Below, in pieces: positions 14,730-22,302 of a DNA stretch of 64,000 bases. Under the pieces are notes generated by a model. That model was not told the DNA's origin, searched no databases, and saw only the letters and a list, made by a program, of their open reading frames with translations. Positions within the stretch are counted from its first letter, which is position 1. The number at the start of each line of letters is the position of its first letter. The position numbers and the translations under genes are program-made. The stretch comes from ZC4RG35 sp964388105 (GTDB lineage Bacteria > Actinomycetota > Acidimicrobiia > Spongiisociales > ZC4RG35), in the NCBI GenBank assembly GCA_964388105.1, contig CAYLYQ010000002.1, forward strand, positions 1 to 64,000, read 5' to 3'.

Positions 14730-15449
14730 CCCGGGCTCGTCTTCGGTGAGCGCCTCCGAGACCGGATCGTCGCGATCGTCCTCGGGCTCGCCGTAGCGGA
14801 GCTCGGGGATCCCTGCGTGCTCCTGGCGCTCCCCGGCGAACTCCCCCATCAGCGCCCACACGGCGAAGATGCCGATGAACAGCATGCGGTAGCGAAGAGC
14901 GATCAGGACCGCGAGGGCCGCCGTGGTGATGAATATGCCCCGCGCGATCGCATCGCCCCGCTTCGGGGCCACCCGGGCCAGGAAGGCGAGCAAGAGGTGA
15001 CCGCCGTCCAGAGGGCGGACGGGCAGCCAGTTGAGCAAGCCCCAGACGATGTTGACGTAGAAGAGCACGCTCATCCCGAGACCGGCCAGCCCGCCGAAGG
15101 GCCCCCAGATCTCGTTGACCGCCCACGCCATGCCGGCGAGGAGAAACCCGGAGGCCGAGCCTGCGGCGGAAACGAGGGCCGTGCGACCCGGGGTCATCGG
15201 CTCCTTGGGAGAGCCCCAACGGGTGAGGCCCCCGAGACCGTTGAGCTCGATGGACACGGTGGCCCCGTACGACCGTGCGGTTACGGCGTGACCCAGCTCG
15301 TGGACGATCAGCGACACGAACACGACGGCCCCCCAGACCGCCATGGTCGACGGCGTGTCGAAGCCGCTCGCCCAGCCCAGGACGACCACGACGAAGAGGA
15401 CCGAAGCGTGGACGAACACCGGGATGCCGAAGATTCGAAAGCGGAGCAA
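14727..15449 (-). CDS. Site-2 protease family intramembrane metalloprotease
   Basis: This is a polytopic membrane zinc protease of about 240 residues. HELGH (about residues 50-54) supplies two zinc ligands and the catalytic Glu; the third ligand is in LPVRPLDGGHLL. Four to six hydrophobic segments are visible, and a charged cytoplasmic tail ends EALTEDEPG. Unlike RseP there is no PDZ domain, so it is the compact Rv-type S2P. The start is uncertain: TTG at 15449 gives LLRFRIFGIPVFVH; no in-frame ATG or GTG lies nearby. It is divergent from the M20 peptidase gene. Confidence 0.85.
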   Translation of the reverse strand: MLRFRIFGIPVFVHASVLFVVVVLGWASGFDTPSTMAVWGAVVFVSLIVHELGHAVTARSYGATVSIELNGLGGLTRWGSPKEPMTPGRTALVSAAGSASGFLLAGMAWAVNEIWGPFGGLAGLGMSVLFYVNIVWGLLNWLPVRPLDGGHLLLAFLARVAPKRGDAIARGIFITTAALAVLIALRYRMLFIGIFAVWALMGEFAGERQEHAGIPELRYGEPEDDRDDPVSEALTEDEPG

Positions 15450-15490
15450 GGGCCCCCATGATGCCCGATCCCCGGCCCCAATCGCACGAG

Positions 15491-15496
15491 TAGCCT
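15491..15496 (+). promoter_or_regulatory. Leaderless -10 of the M20 peptidase gene
   Basis: TAGCCT lies seven bases upstream of the ATG at 15504. No Shine-Dalgarno sequence is present, so transcription probably starts at or next to the ATG. Confidence 0.5.
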
Positions 15497-15503
15497 CGTG
15501 CCC

Positions 15504-16850
15504 ATGCACGACGATCTCAAGGCGGCCGTCGCCGCCGACATGCCGCGACTCAAGGAACTGCTCTACGACCTGGTCCGACTGGAGTCGGTGAGCGCGCCCG
15601 GCCACGATCCGGAGAAGGTGAGGGACGCCGGGAGCCGGATCGTCGCCATGCTCGACGAGATGGGCTTCGAGAACGCGCAGCTGCTGGAGGCCTCCGCGGG
15701 CCACCCGGCCGTGTTCGCCGAGAAGCCCGGACCGGCCGGCGCACCGACCGTCCTCCTCTATGCCCACTACGACGTGCAGCCGACCGGCCCGCTCGGCGAC
15801 TGGGAGACGGGGCCTTTCGAGCCGTTCGAGCGGGACGGACGCATCTACGGGCGGGGAGCGTCCGACGACAAGTCGGGAATCATCATGCACCTCGGAGCCA
15901 TCGCCGCCCACGGCGACCAGCTTCCGGTCGGTGTCCAGCTCTTCTTCGAAGGCGAGGAGGAAGCGGGATCCGAGGCCCTTCCGGAGATCCTGGAGAAGTA
16001 CTCCCATCTGATCGAGCCGGACGTGATCGTGATCGGCGACGGCGGGGTGTGGCAGGTCGACGTCCCGTGTCTGCTCAGCAGGCTGCGAGGGATTGCCGCG
16101 GTGAACGTGGAGCTCAGGACCCTGGCGGCCCCGGTGCACTCCGGACAGTACGGCGGCACCTACCCCGACGCGCTGATGGCGCTCTCCCGCCTGCTCTCCA
16201 CCCTGCACAACGACGACGGCTCGGTGGCGATCGCCGGACTGGTCTCCGAAGACCTCCCCGGCGCCATCGACTACCCGGAGGCGCAAATCCGCCACGAGGC
16301 CGAGCCGGTGGAGGGACTGGAGATGATCGGCAGCGGCTCCATCGCCTCCCGCCTCTGGTCACAACCCGCCGTGTCGGTGCTGGCGATCGACGCCCCGCCC
16401 GTGGCCGAGGCGATAAACCAACTCGTGCCGGTCGCCCGGGCCAAGGTGAGCATGCGGATCCCGCCGGGGCAGAACGCCCGTGACGCACTGGACAAGCTCA
16501 AGGCCCACCTCGAGGCGAACGTGCCCTGGGGCGCCCAGATCTCCTTCGGGCACGAGGACCTCGGGGAGGCGACGACGCTCCCGATGGACAACTACGCGGT
16601 GGACGCGTGGAGGGAGGCCTTCCGGGAGGGCTTCGGCACCGACGCCGTCGACATCGGCGCCGGCGGCTCCATCCCGTTCATCGCCACCTTCAAAGAGCTC
16701 TACCCCGAGGCGCCGATCCTGGTCACGGGTTGTGGCGACCCCAAGTCGTCGATCCACGCCCCCAACGAGAGCCAGCACGTCGGGGCCATGGAGCGAGCGA
16801 CGTTGTCGGAGGCGATTGCCTTCAGGCTGCTTGCGCAAGACCGTACTTGA
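15504..16850 (+). CDS. M20-family dipeptidase
   Basis: This is a zinc aminoacylase/carboxypeptidase-like peptidase of 448 residues. Metal-site motifs are LLYAHYDVQP, the GRGASDDKSG segment, FFEGEEEAGSEAL and the late GGSIPF...CGDPKSSIHAPNE histidine. The family cleaves dipeptides or acylated amino acids and acts in the cytoplasm; there is no signal peptide. ATG at 15504 is preferred to a GTG six bases earlier because of the -10 hexamer at 15491-15496. It stands alone, convergent with trmL. Confidence 0.9.
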   Translation: MHDDLKAAVAADMPRLKELLYDLVRLESVSAPGHDPEKVRDAGSRIVAMLDEMGFENAQLLEASAGHPAVFAEKPGPAGAPTVLLYAHYDVQPTGPLGDWETGPFEPFERDGRIYGRGASDDKSGIIMHLGAIAAHGDQLPVGVQLFFEGEEEAGSEALPEILEKYSHLIEPDVIVIGDGGVWQVDVPCLLSRLRGIAAVNVELRTLAAPVHSGQYGGTYPDALMALSRLLSTLHNDDGSVAIAGLVSEDLPGAIDYPEAQIRHEAEPVEGLEMIGSGSIASRLWSQPAVSVLAIDAPPVAEAINQLVPVARAKVSMRIPPGQNARDALDKLKAHLEANVPWGAQISFGHEDLGEATTLPMDNYAVDAWREAFREGFGTDAVDIGAGGSIPFIATFKELYPEAPILVTGCGDPKSSIHAPNESQHVGAMERATLSEAIAFRLLAQDRT

Positions 16851-16867
16851 CTTAGGACCCGGCCCCC

Positions 16868-17395
16868 CTACCCCCGCCCTCCTTCGTCGGCCGGCGGTAC
16901 CTTCCCCCACTCCTTCGTCGTGGGGGACAGATCCTGATGCACGCCGAAGTCATGCTGGCGCCAGGCCTCGTAGACGGCGATGGAGACGGCGTTGGAGAGG
17001 TTGAGGGAGCGGAACCCCGCCAGCATCGGGATCCGGACCGTGCCGGTCACCCACGGAGCCGAGCTCACCTCGGGATCGAGCCCGACCGACTCCGGCCCGA
17101 AGAGGAGGGAGTCGCCGGGGACGTAGTCGACCTCGGTGTGCACCCGCGCGCCGGTGACGGTGAACGCCCAAACGCGCCCGGGCCTGGTGTGTTCACGCCA
17201 CGACTCCAGGTCGGGGTGGACCGACACCACAGCGCGGTCCCGGTAGTCGAGCCCGGCCCGCCGGAGCTTGGCGTCGTCGAGGGTGAACCCGAGCGGCTCG
17301 ATCAGGTCGAGCGAGCACCCCGTCACGGCCGCCAGCCTCATCACGCTCCCCGTGTTGGGTGGGATCTCCGGTCGGTGGAGGACGACGCGGAACAT
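16868..17395 (-). CDS. trmL: tRNA (cytidine/uridine-34 2'-O)-methyltransferase TrmL
   Basis: This is a SPOUT-fold methyltransferase of 175 residues that 2'-O-methylates the wobble base of tRNA-Leu isoacceptors. It begins MFRVVLHRPEIPPNTGSVMR, the family start. The trefoil-knot AdoMet loops are LLFGPESVGL and IPMLAGFRSLNLSNAVSI. The ATG overlaps the nucS stop by one base (TGATG). The C-terminal tail after VYEAWRQ is about 27 residues longer than the E. coli enzyme. Confidence 0.92.
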   Translation of the reverse strand: MFRVVLHRPEIPPNTGSVMRLAAVTGCSLDLIEPLGFTLDDAKLRRAGLDYRDRAVVSVHPDLESWREHTRPGRVWAFTVTGARVHTEVDYVPGDSLLFGPESVGLDPEVSSAPWVTGTVRIPMLAGFRSLNLSNAVSIAVYEAWRQHDFGVHQDLSPTTKEWGKVPPADEGGRG

Positions 17396-18054
17396 CAGAA
17401 GAGACGCAGGTGCGCGCTCTCGGCCTCTTTGAGGCCGGAATAGTCGATCTCGACCGCCTTGATGCCCTTCGACTCCGCGTAGACACGCGCCTGGGGAGCG
17501 ACCACCTCGGCGGCGAAGATGCCGCGCACCGGGATCAGGCGAGGGTCCTCCGACAGGCGCTCCAAGTAGCGGGCGAGTTGCTCGACCCCGTCGATGTTCC
17601 CCCGCCGCTTCACCTCGACCGCCACAGTCCCTGACGCGGGGTCGGCGCAGAGGAGGTCGACGGGGCCGATGTCGGTCGGGTACTCCCGGCGGATCAACAC
17701 GAGACCTTCCTCGAGGATCCACGGCCGCTCGGCGAGGAGCTCCTGCAGGTGGGCCTCCACCCCGTCCTTCTCGAGGCCAGGGTCCTCCCCGAGCTCGTGG
17801 ACCACGTCGGTGAACACCTCGTGGATGCGAATGGTGAGGGTCTCCCCCTTGGAGTTCGTGACCACCCAGCGGTCCTCATGGTGCTCCACCACGTTGGGCG
17901 CCACCATCCAGTTGAGCGGTTTGGAGGCGTTGCCGTCGGAATGTATGGCCAGGGTGCCGTCGGCCTTCACCATGATCAGTCTCGTGGCCTCGGGCAGACG
18001 CGCGGAGAGCCGACCCTGGTATTCGACGCTGCAACGGGCGATCACCAACCTCAC
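17395..18054 (-). CDS. nucS: Mismatch-specific endonuclease NucS (EndoMS)
   Basis: NucS replaces MutS/MutL in many actinobacteria and archaea by cutting both strands at mismatches. The 219-residue protein starts VRLVIARCSVEYQGRL, matching the mycobacterial N-terminus. The KPLNWMVAPN segment marks the N-terminal DNA-binding domain. The RecB-like nuclease motifs are GPVDLLC (Asp) and VAVEVKRRG (Glu-X-Lys). GTG at 18054 follows a TACCCT -10 at eight bases; an upstream ATG at 18129 would add an unsupported extension. The C-terminal AHLRLF tail is compatible with sliding-clamp binding. Confidence 0.95.
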   Translation of the reverse strand: MRLVIARCSVEYQGRLSARLPEATRLIMVKADGTLAIHSDGNASKPLNWMVAPNVVEHHEDRWVVTNSKGETLTIRIHEVFTDVVHELGEDPGLEKDGVEAHLQELLAERPWILEEGLVLIRREYPTDIGPVDLLCADPASGTVAVEVKRRGNIDGVEQLARYLERLSEDPRLIPVRGIFAAEVVAPQARVYAESKGIKAVEIDYSGLKEAESAHLRLF

Positions 18055-18062
18055 TGGCGAGG

Positions 18063-18068
18063 AGGGTA
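18063..18068 (-). promoter_or_regulatory. Leaderless -10 of nucS
   Basis: TACCCT on the minus strand lies eight bases before the nucS GTG, with no ribosome-binding site between. Confidence 0.5.
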
Positions 18069-18156
18069 GGGAGGTCCGGAGACGAGCCGGCGCGTGGGCC
18101 GGGCGCCAACGCGGTGCGACTACCTTCATCACCGGACTTCCACAGGAGACAGCACC

Positions 18157-19188
18157 GTGCCGATCGCTTCACCCGACACCTACCGAGCAATGTTCGCCGC
18201 CGCCCGTGACGGCGGGTTCGCCTACCCCGCCATCAACGTGACCTCGTCCTCCACCGTCCTGGCAGCAATGGAGGGCTTCGCCGCAGCCGGGTCGGACGGG
18301 ATCCTCCAGATCTCGTACGGCGGCGGGGAGTTCGCTTCCGGCCAGTCCAACAAGGACATGGCCCTCGGCGCCCAGGCCCTCGCCGAATTCGCCGCGGTGG
18401 TGGCCCCTCGGTACCCGGTCAATCTCGCCCTCCACACCGACCATTGCCCCCCGGACCGCGTCGACGGGTTCATCAGACCGCTCCTCGCGGAGAGCAAGGC
18501 GAGACGGGACCGCGGGGAGCCCCCGATCTTCCAGAGCCACATGCTCGACGCCTCGAACCTCCCGATGGAGGAGAACCTCGCCCTCGCCGACGAGTTGCTC
18601 ACGGCGTGCGCGGCACTCGACGTGATCCTCGAGCTCGAGATCGGAATCGTGGGCGGGGTCGAGGACGCCACCGACAACGAGGACTTGGACCGCTCCAAGA
18701 TGTACACCTCCCCCGGGGACATGGTCAGGGTCACGGAGAAGCTCGGCGCCTTCGACCGCGGCGACTACCTCCTCGCCGCCGTGTTCGGCAACGTCCACGG
18801 CGTCTACAAGCCCGGCGCCGTCAAGCTGGACCCGAAGATCCTCCGGGACGGCCAGGCTGCCGTCGAGCAGAGGTTCGGGCCGCAGGCCCGCCACCATCTG
18901 GTGTTCCACGGCGGCTCGGGGTCCTCCCTGGAGGAGATCCGGGAGACCATCTCCTATGGCGTCATCAAGATGAACATCGACACCGACTGCCAGTACGCCT
19001 ACACCCGCCCGATCGTCGATCACGTCATGACCAACTACTCCGGGGTCCTCAAGGTCGACGGGGAGGTCGGGGACAAGAAGGCCTACGATCCGAGGTCATA
19101 CATGAAGAAGGCGGAGCAAGGGATGGCGGACCGGGTGATCGAGGCTTGCGAGGCGCTGGGCTCGGCGGGTCGGTCGTCAGGCGCATGA
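18157..19188 (+). CDS. fbaA: Class II fructose-bisphosphate aldolase
   Basis: This is a zinc-dependent aldolase of 343 residues converting fructose-1,6-bisphosphate to dihydroxyacetone phosphate and glyceraldehyde-3-phosphate. Motifs are the PAINVTSSSTV N-terminal loop, LHTDHCPP (zinc His and catalytic Asp), FGNVHGVYKPG (zinc His), LVFHGGSGSS (zinc and phosphate) and KMNIDTDCQYAYTRP. The GTG at 18157 is chosen because AGGAGA lies seven bases upstream, which here indicates a true leader. The next small gene overlaps by four bases. Confidence 0.97.
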   Translation: MPIASPDTYRAMFAAARDGGFAYPAINVTSSSTVLAAMEGFAAAGSDGILQISYGGGEFASGQSNKDMALGAQALAEFAAVVAPRYPVNLALHTDHCPPDRVDGFIRPLLAESKARRDRGEPPIFQSHMLDASNLPMEENLALADELLTACAALDVILELEIGIVGGVEDATDNEDLDRSKMYTSPGDMVRVTEKLGAFDRGDYLLAAVFGNVHGVYKPGAVKLDPKILRDGQAAVEQRFGPQARHHLVFHGGSGSSLEEIRETISYGVIKMNIDTDCQYAYTRPIVDHVMTNYSGVLKVDGEVGDKKAYDPRSYMKKAEQGMADRVIEACEALGSAGRSSGA

Positions 19189-19355
19189 TGGAGCCTCCTG
19201 CCACCATCGTCTGCGTGGAATGCGGTGGGGAGGCCCGCCTCATGTCCTTCCTGCCACCAGACGAGCCGTTGGAGGACGGAACGCCCCTGGTCTATCACTG
19301 CCCCGAGTGCTTCGGTCGCTTCGACGTCGTCTGGGAGAACACGCCCGAGGACTGA
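19185..19355 (+). CDS. Small zinc-ribbon protein
   Basis: A 56-residue protein, MMEPPATIVCVECGG..., has two CxxC pairs (CVEC at residues 10-13 and CPEC at 39-42), a classic zinc ribbon. I do not recognise the family or its role. The ATG overlaps the aldolase stop by four bases (ATGA), so it is translated from the aldolase mRNA. Its tail is acidic (VVWENTPED). Confidence 0.8.
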   Translation: MMEPPATIVCVECGGEARLMSFLPPDEPLEDGTPLVYHCPECFGRFDVVWENTPED

Positions 19356-19370
19356 CTCGCTTCGCCGCGG

Positions 19371-20234
19371 TCAGCTCTGTGAGCGGAAGCGGTCCGGGTC
19401 GATCCCGAGGTCGTCGCAGAACTCCTCGAGAGCCGGCCAGTCGATGCCTTTCCACTCCAGGTCCCCGAGCGACTCCGCGATCGGGACATCCAGTCGAAGG
19501 CGCGCCAGGTCGCGATACAGGTAGGCGTCCACGAGGTTCTCGCGGAGGCTCTCGGCCAGTCGGACCGCCCCCCGGACGGTCACCTCCCAGTCGGCGGAGT
19601 CGGGCGGGATCAACTCGATCCTCCCGTACCGGCCGAGGACGACCGAGGTCGACTTCGCTCCCCACCCGGGGATGCCCGGAATGCCGTCGGCCGAGTCCCC
19701 CACCAGCCCGAGGTAGTCGGGGATCGACTCGGGATGGATGCCGAACTTGGCCACCACCCCCGCTTCGTCCATGACCGTCCCCTCACGGCGGTTGTAGGTG
19801 ACGATGCGGTCGCCCACCACCAGCTGGGCCATGTCCTTGTCGGGAGTGCAGATCACCACCTGGGACACGTCGTCCACCCATCGGACCGCCGCCGTGCCGA
19901 TGGCATCGTCGGCCTCGTACTCGATGTTCCCCCAGACCACCACTCCCAGGGCCGCCACGCCGCGCTCGGCGATGGGGAACTGGGCGAGGAGGTCGGGGTC
20001 CATCCCGGCCGATGTCTTGTATCCGGCGAACATGCGGTTGCGGAACGACTCGATCACGGTGTCGAAGCTGGCGGCGAGGTGGGTCACTTCCGGCTCCCGC
20101 AGGAGACCCAGTGTCGATTCCATGATGCCGACGGTCGCCCGCAGGTCCGTGCCGTCCTTGCCCACGATCGTGTCCCGACGCCCGTAGTGAGCCCGGAACA
20201 GCTCGTAGGTACCATCGAGGAGGTGGAGCCGCAC
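19371..20234 (-). CDS. 5'-3' exonuclease (PolA N-terminal domain type)
   Basis: This 287-residue FEN-like nuclease resembles the detached exonuclease domain of DNA polymerase I, as in the stand-alone actinobacterial proteins. The N-terminus reads VRLHLLDGTYELFRAHYG with the first catalytic Asp. Metal sites follow in EYEADDAIG and CTPDKDMAQL, and the helix-hairpin-helix region is GDSADGIPGIPGWGAKS. It would remove RNA primers or flaps. GTG at 20234 is supported by a TAGCAT -10 at seven bases and overlaps, head to head, the start of the divergent gene at 20223. Confidence 0.93.
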   Translation of the reverse strand: MRLHLLDGTYELFRAHYGRRDTIVGKDGTDLRATVGIMESTLGLLREPEVTHLAASFDTVIESFRNRMFAGYKTSAGMDPDLLAQFPIAERGVAALGVVVWGNIEYEADDAIGTAAVRWVDDVSQVVICTPDKDMAQLVVGDRIVTYNRREGTVMDEAGVVAKFGIHPESIPDYLGLVGDSADGIPGIPGWGAKSTSVVLGRYGRIELIPPDSADWEVTVRGAVRLAESLRENLVDAYLYRDLARLRLDVPIAESLGDLEWKGIDWPALEEFCDDLGIDPDRFRSQS

Positions 20235-20247
20235 CCCGACGATGCTA
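20210..20247. promoter_or_regulatory. Interlocked divergent leaderless promoters
   Basis: TACCAT on the plus strand (20210-20215) is seven bases before GTG 20223. TAGCAT on the minus strand (20242-20247) is seven bases before GTG 20234. Each hexamer lies inside the other gene's coding sequence. Confidence 0.5.
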
Positions 20248-20546
20248 CGGCCCAGGACGACCTCTGGGGGCGCGCCAACGAAGAGTTCGGCGACCTGGGT
20301 CGCCGGCTGCGCGACGTGTACCAGGCAGTCGCCGACGAGTCCGGGCCGACCGAGGGCGAAGTAAGCGACGCCTTCGCCACCCTTTTGGGGGCGTGGAACC
20401 AGGTGGCGACCACAGTCGGCAATGCCCTCCGGGACCCAGAGGTGCGCGGGCATCTGAAGGCTGCTGCCGGTGCCCTCGCGGAAGCGGTTGGTGCCACCCT
20501 GAGCGGTCTCGGCGACGAGCTCGCCCGCCACGACGAGGAGGAGTGA
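20223..20546 (+). CDS. Hypothetical helical protein
   Basis: A 107-residue protein starts VEPHPDDATAQDDLWG. It is predicted by eye to be almost wholly helical, with an amphipathic C-terminal half (AAAGALAEAVGATLSGLGDEL) that recalls apolipoprotein- or phasin-like helices. I do not recognise a family. GTG 20223 is inferred from the TACCAT -10 seven bases upstream. The first 12 bases overlap the divergent exonuclease gene. Its stop overlaps a possible GTG of the rhodanese gene. Confidence 0.65.
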   Translation: MEPHPDDATAQDDLWGRANEEFGDLGRRLRDVYQAVADESGPTEGEVSDAFATLLGAWNQVATTVGNALRDPEVRGHLKAAAGALAEAVGATLSGLGDELARHDEEE

Positions 20547-20551
20547 CCTTC

Positions 20552-21340
20552 GTGTCGCCGTTGATCGCGCCTGAGGCGATCCCCCCAGACGCCCGGTTCT
20601 TCGACGTGAGGTGGTCGCTCGCCGAACCCGACGGTGGCCGGGACGCGTATCTCGCCGGCCATGTCCCTGGCGCCGTGTTCGTCGACCTCGACCGCGACCT
20701 GGCAGCCCCGCCATCGCTCGACGGGAGGCACCCGCTGCCCGAACCGGAGGAATTCGCAGTCACCCTCGGCCGGCTCGGGCTGTCGCCATCCGACCTCGCA
20801 GTCGTCTACGACGACGCCGGCGGGTCCGTCGCGGCGCGCATGTGGTGGATGCTGCGGGCCATCGGGCACGAGCGCGTCCGGGTCCTCGACGGCGGCTATC
20901 AGGCCTGGGTCGAATCCGGGCTCGAGGTCGAGAGCGGCGAAGTGACCCCGCAGCCCACCCGGTACCCCGTTCCCCATGGGTTCGCCGGCGCCGTGACCCG
21001 GGACGAGCTGGCAGGCCGAGTCCTCGTCGACGCCAGGGCGCCGGAGAGACACCGCGGCGAGACGGAGCCGGTCGATCCCAAGGCGGGTCACATTCCAGGC
21101 GCGGTGAACCGGCCCTACGCCGGCAACCTGGACGCGTCGGGCCGCTTCCTCCCGCCCGACGCCCTGGCGGCGAGATTCGAAGGCCTCGGCGAACGACCCG
21201 TCGTTTACTGCGGCTCGGGGGTCAATGCCTGTCACCTCGCCCTCGCCATGGATGTGGCGGGCCTGGGCGTCCCCGATGTCTACGTGGGCTCGTTCTCGGA
21301 GTGGTCACGCCGCGATCTCCCCGTGGAGACGGGCCCTTGA
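20552..21340 (+). CDS. sseA: Thiosulfate/3-mercaptopyruvate sulfurtransferase (rhodanese)
   Basis: This is a two-domain rhodanese of 262 residues. The inactive N-terminal domain has FFDVRWSL and GHVPGAVFVDLDRDL. The active C-terminal domain has GHIPGAVNRPY and the catalytic loop VVYCGSGVNACH, with Cys220 as the persulfide cysteine. It transfers sulfane sulfur to cyanide or thiols. The GTG at 20552 is preferred because GAGGAGGAG sits nine bases upstream; a GTG at 20543 overlapping the previous stop is an alternative. Confidence 0.92.
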   Translation: MSPLIAPEAIPPDARFFDVRWSLAEPDGGRDAYLAGHVPGAVFVDLDRDLAAPPSLDGRHPLPEPEEFAVTLGRLGLSPSDLAVVYDDAGGSVAARMWWMLRAIGHERVRVLDGGYQAWVESGLEVESGEVTPQPTRYPVPHGFAGAVTRDELAGRVLVDARAPERHRGETEPVDPKAGHIPGAVNRPYAGNLDASGRFLPPDALAARFEGLGERPVVYCGSGVNACHLALAMDVAGLGVPDVYVGSFSEWSRRDLPVETGP

Positions 21341-22302
21341 CTTTCGAGAGCCGGATCATCGAGGCCGTCGAGTCGTCGGACACCGACGAGCTCCTCCGCA
21401 TCGTCGACGGCCTCGCCGCCGCCCGGAGCTGGGACGGGCTGGCCAACCTGCGTCTCCGCTGTCAGGAGGCGGTGAGTCGGGGCCGCCAGCTCTGGGGGGT
21501 CGACGAGCACATCCGATATCGGCTCGCTCTCGAGGCGCCGGGCGAGTGGGCCGGCCCCGTGGTCACCGAGGGATCCGCCCGTTACACCCTCGGCCCCCTG
21601 GCCGAGGTGGCGGCGTCACGCAAGACCTGGGCCGAGCTCGAGCCGCACCTCGCGCCCGGCCCGGAGCGAATGACGACGGCCGCCGAGAGGGTCGTGCGGG
21701 GCGACTCGGGCATCGGGCCCATCGCGGACCTTCCCGACTCGCTCCAGGCTTGGGAGCCGGAGTACTCGACACCGACCTACCACTCCGACCGGATCGAGGA
21801 TCCATCGCCTGATCCACCCGACCCGCAGCCGGTCGACCTGCCCGATGAGGTGGCCACCGTCGCCGATCTGGAGTCTGAGGAGGCTCTGGCCCAGCTGGTG
21901 CAGCCGTGGACCGACGAGTCCAACGGCCGCTGCCAGACGGTCACGGTCGAGGGTGATGGGTTCGGAGCGGTGAGGGGCCTCGGGCTGTCCACGGCCCGCA
22001 TGGCCGCGATCGACGCCAAGCAGGCCTTCTCCTGGATGGCCTGGGCCGGCGCTTCGGGCGGGGCGCACGGGCGGCGGAGGGGTGCCGCTGCGGGCAGGTA
22101 CGGGGCGTGGTGGACGGTGGCCGCGTTGTGTGACCTCGACTGGCCGCCCGATCCCGACGCCATCGGCCGGGCTGCGAACGACCTCCGATGGTTCTGGTTC
22201 GACGACGGCGCTCCCGGGACCGGATGGCTGCTGCGCATCGCAGTGGCTGACCCTGAGGGCGGGCTCGCCTGGGCGGTCTCCGCGCTGGACTGGGCCGACT
22301 AG
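21337..22302 (+). CDS. Conserved-looking hypothetical protein, 321 residues
   Basis: I do not recognise the family. The N-terminal half is helical (ESRIIEAVESSDTDELLRIVDGL). An acidic, proline-rich linker spans about residues 150-170 (PSPDPPDPQPVDLP). The C-terminal half is rich in tryptophan and glycine, ending in short strands. There is no signal peptide or membrane helix. The TTG at 21337 overlaps the rhodanese stop as TTGA, in line with the overlaps seen in this genome. Its own stop overlaps the convergent molybdoenzyme stop by four bases. Confidence 0.8.
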   Translation: MTFESRIIEAVESSDTDELLRIVDGLAAARSWDGLANLRLRCQEAVSRGRQLWGVDEHIRYRLALEAPGEWAGPVVTEGSARYTLGPLAEVAASRKTWAELEPHLAPGPERMTTAAERVVRGDSGIGPIADLPDSLQAWEPEYSTPTYHSDRIEDPSPDPPDPQPVDLPDEVATVADLESEEALAQLVQPWTDESNGRCQTVTVEGDGFGAVRGLGLSTARMAAIDAKQAFSWMAWAGASGGAHGRRRGAAAGRYGAWWTVAALCDLDWPPDPDAIGRAANDLRWFWFDDGAPGTGWLLRIAVADPEGGLAWAVSALDWAD

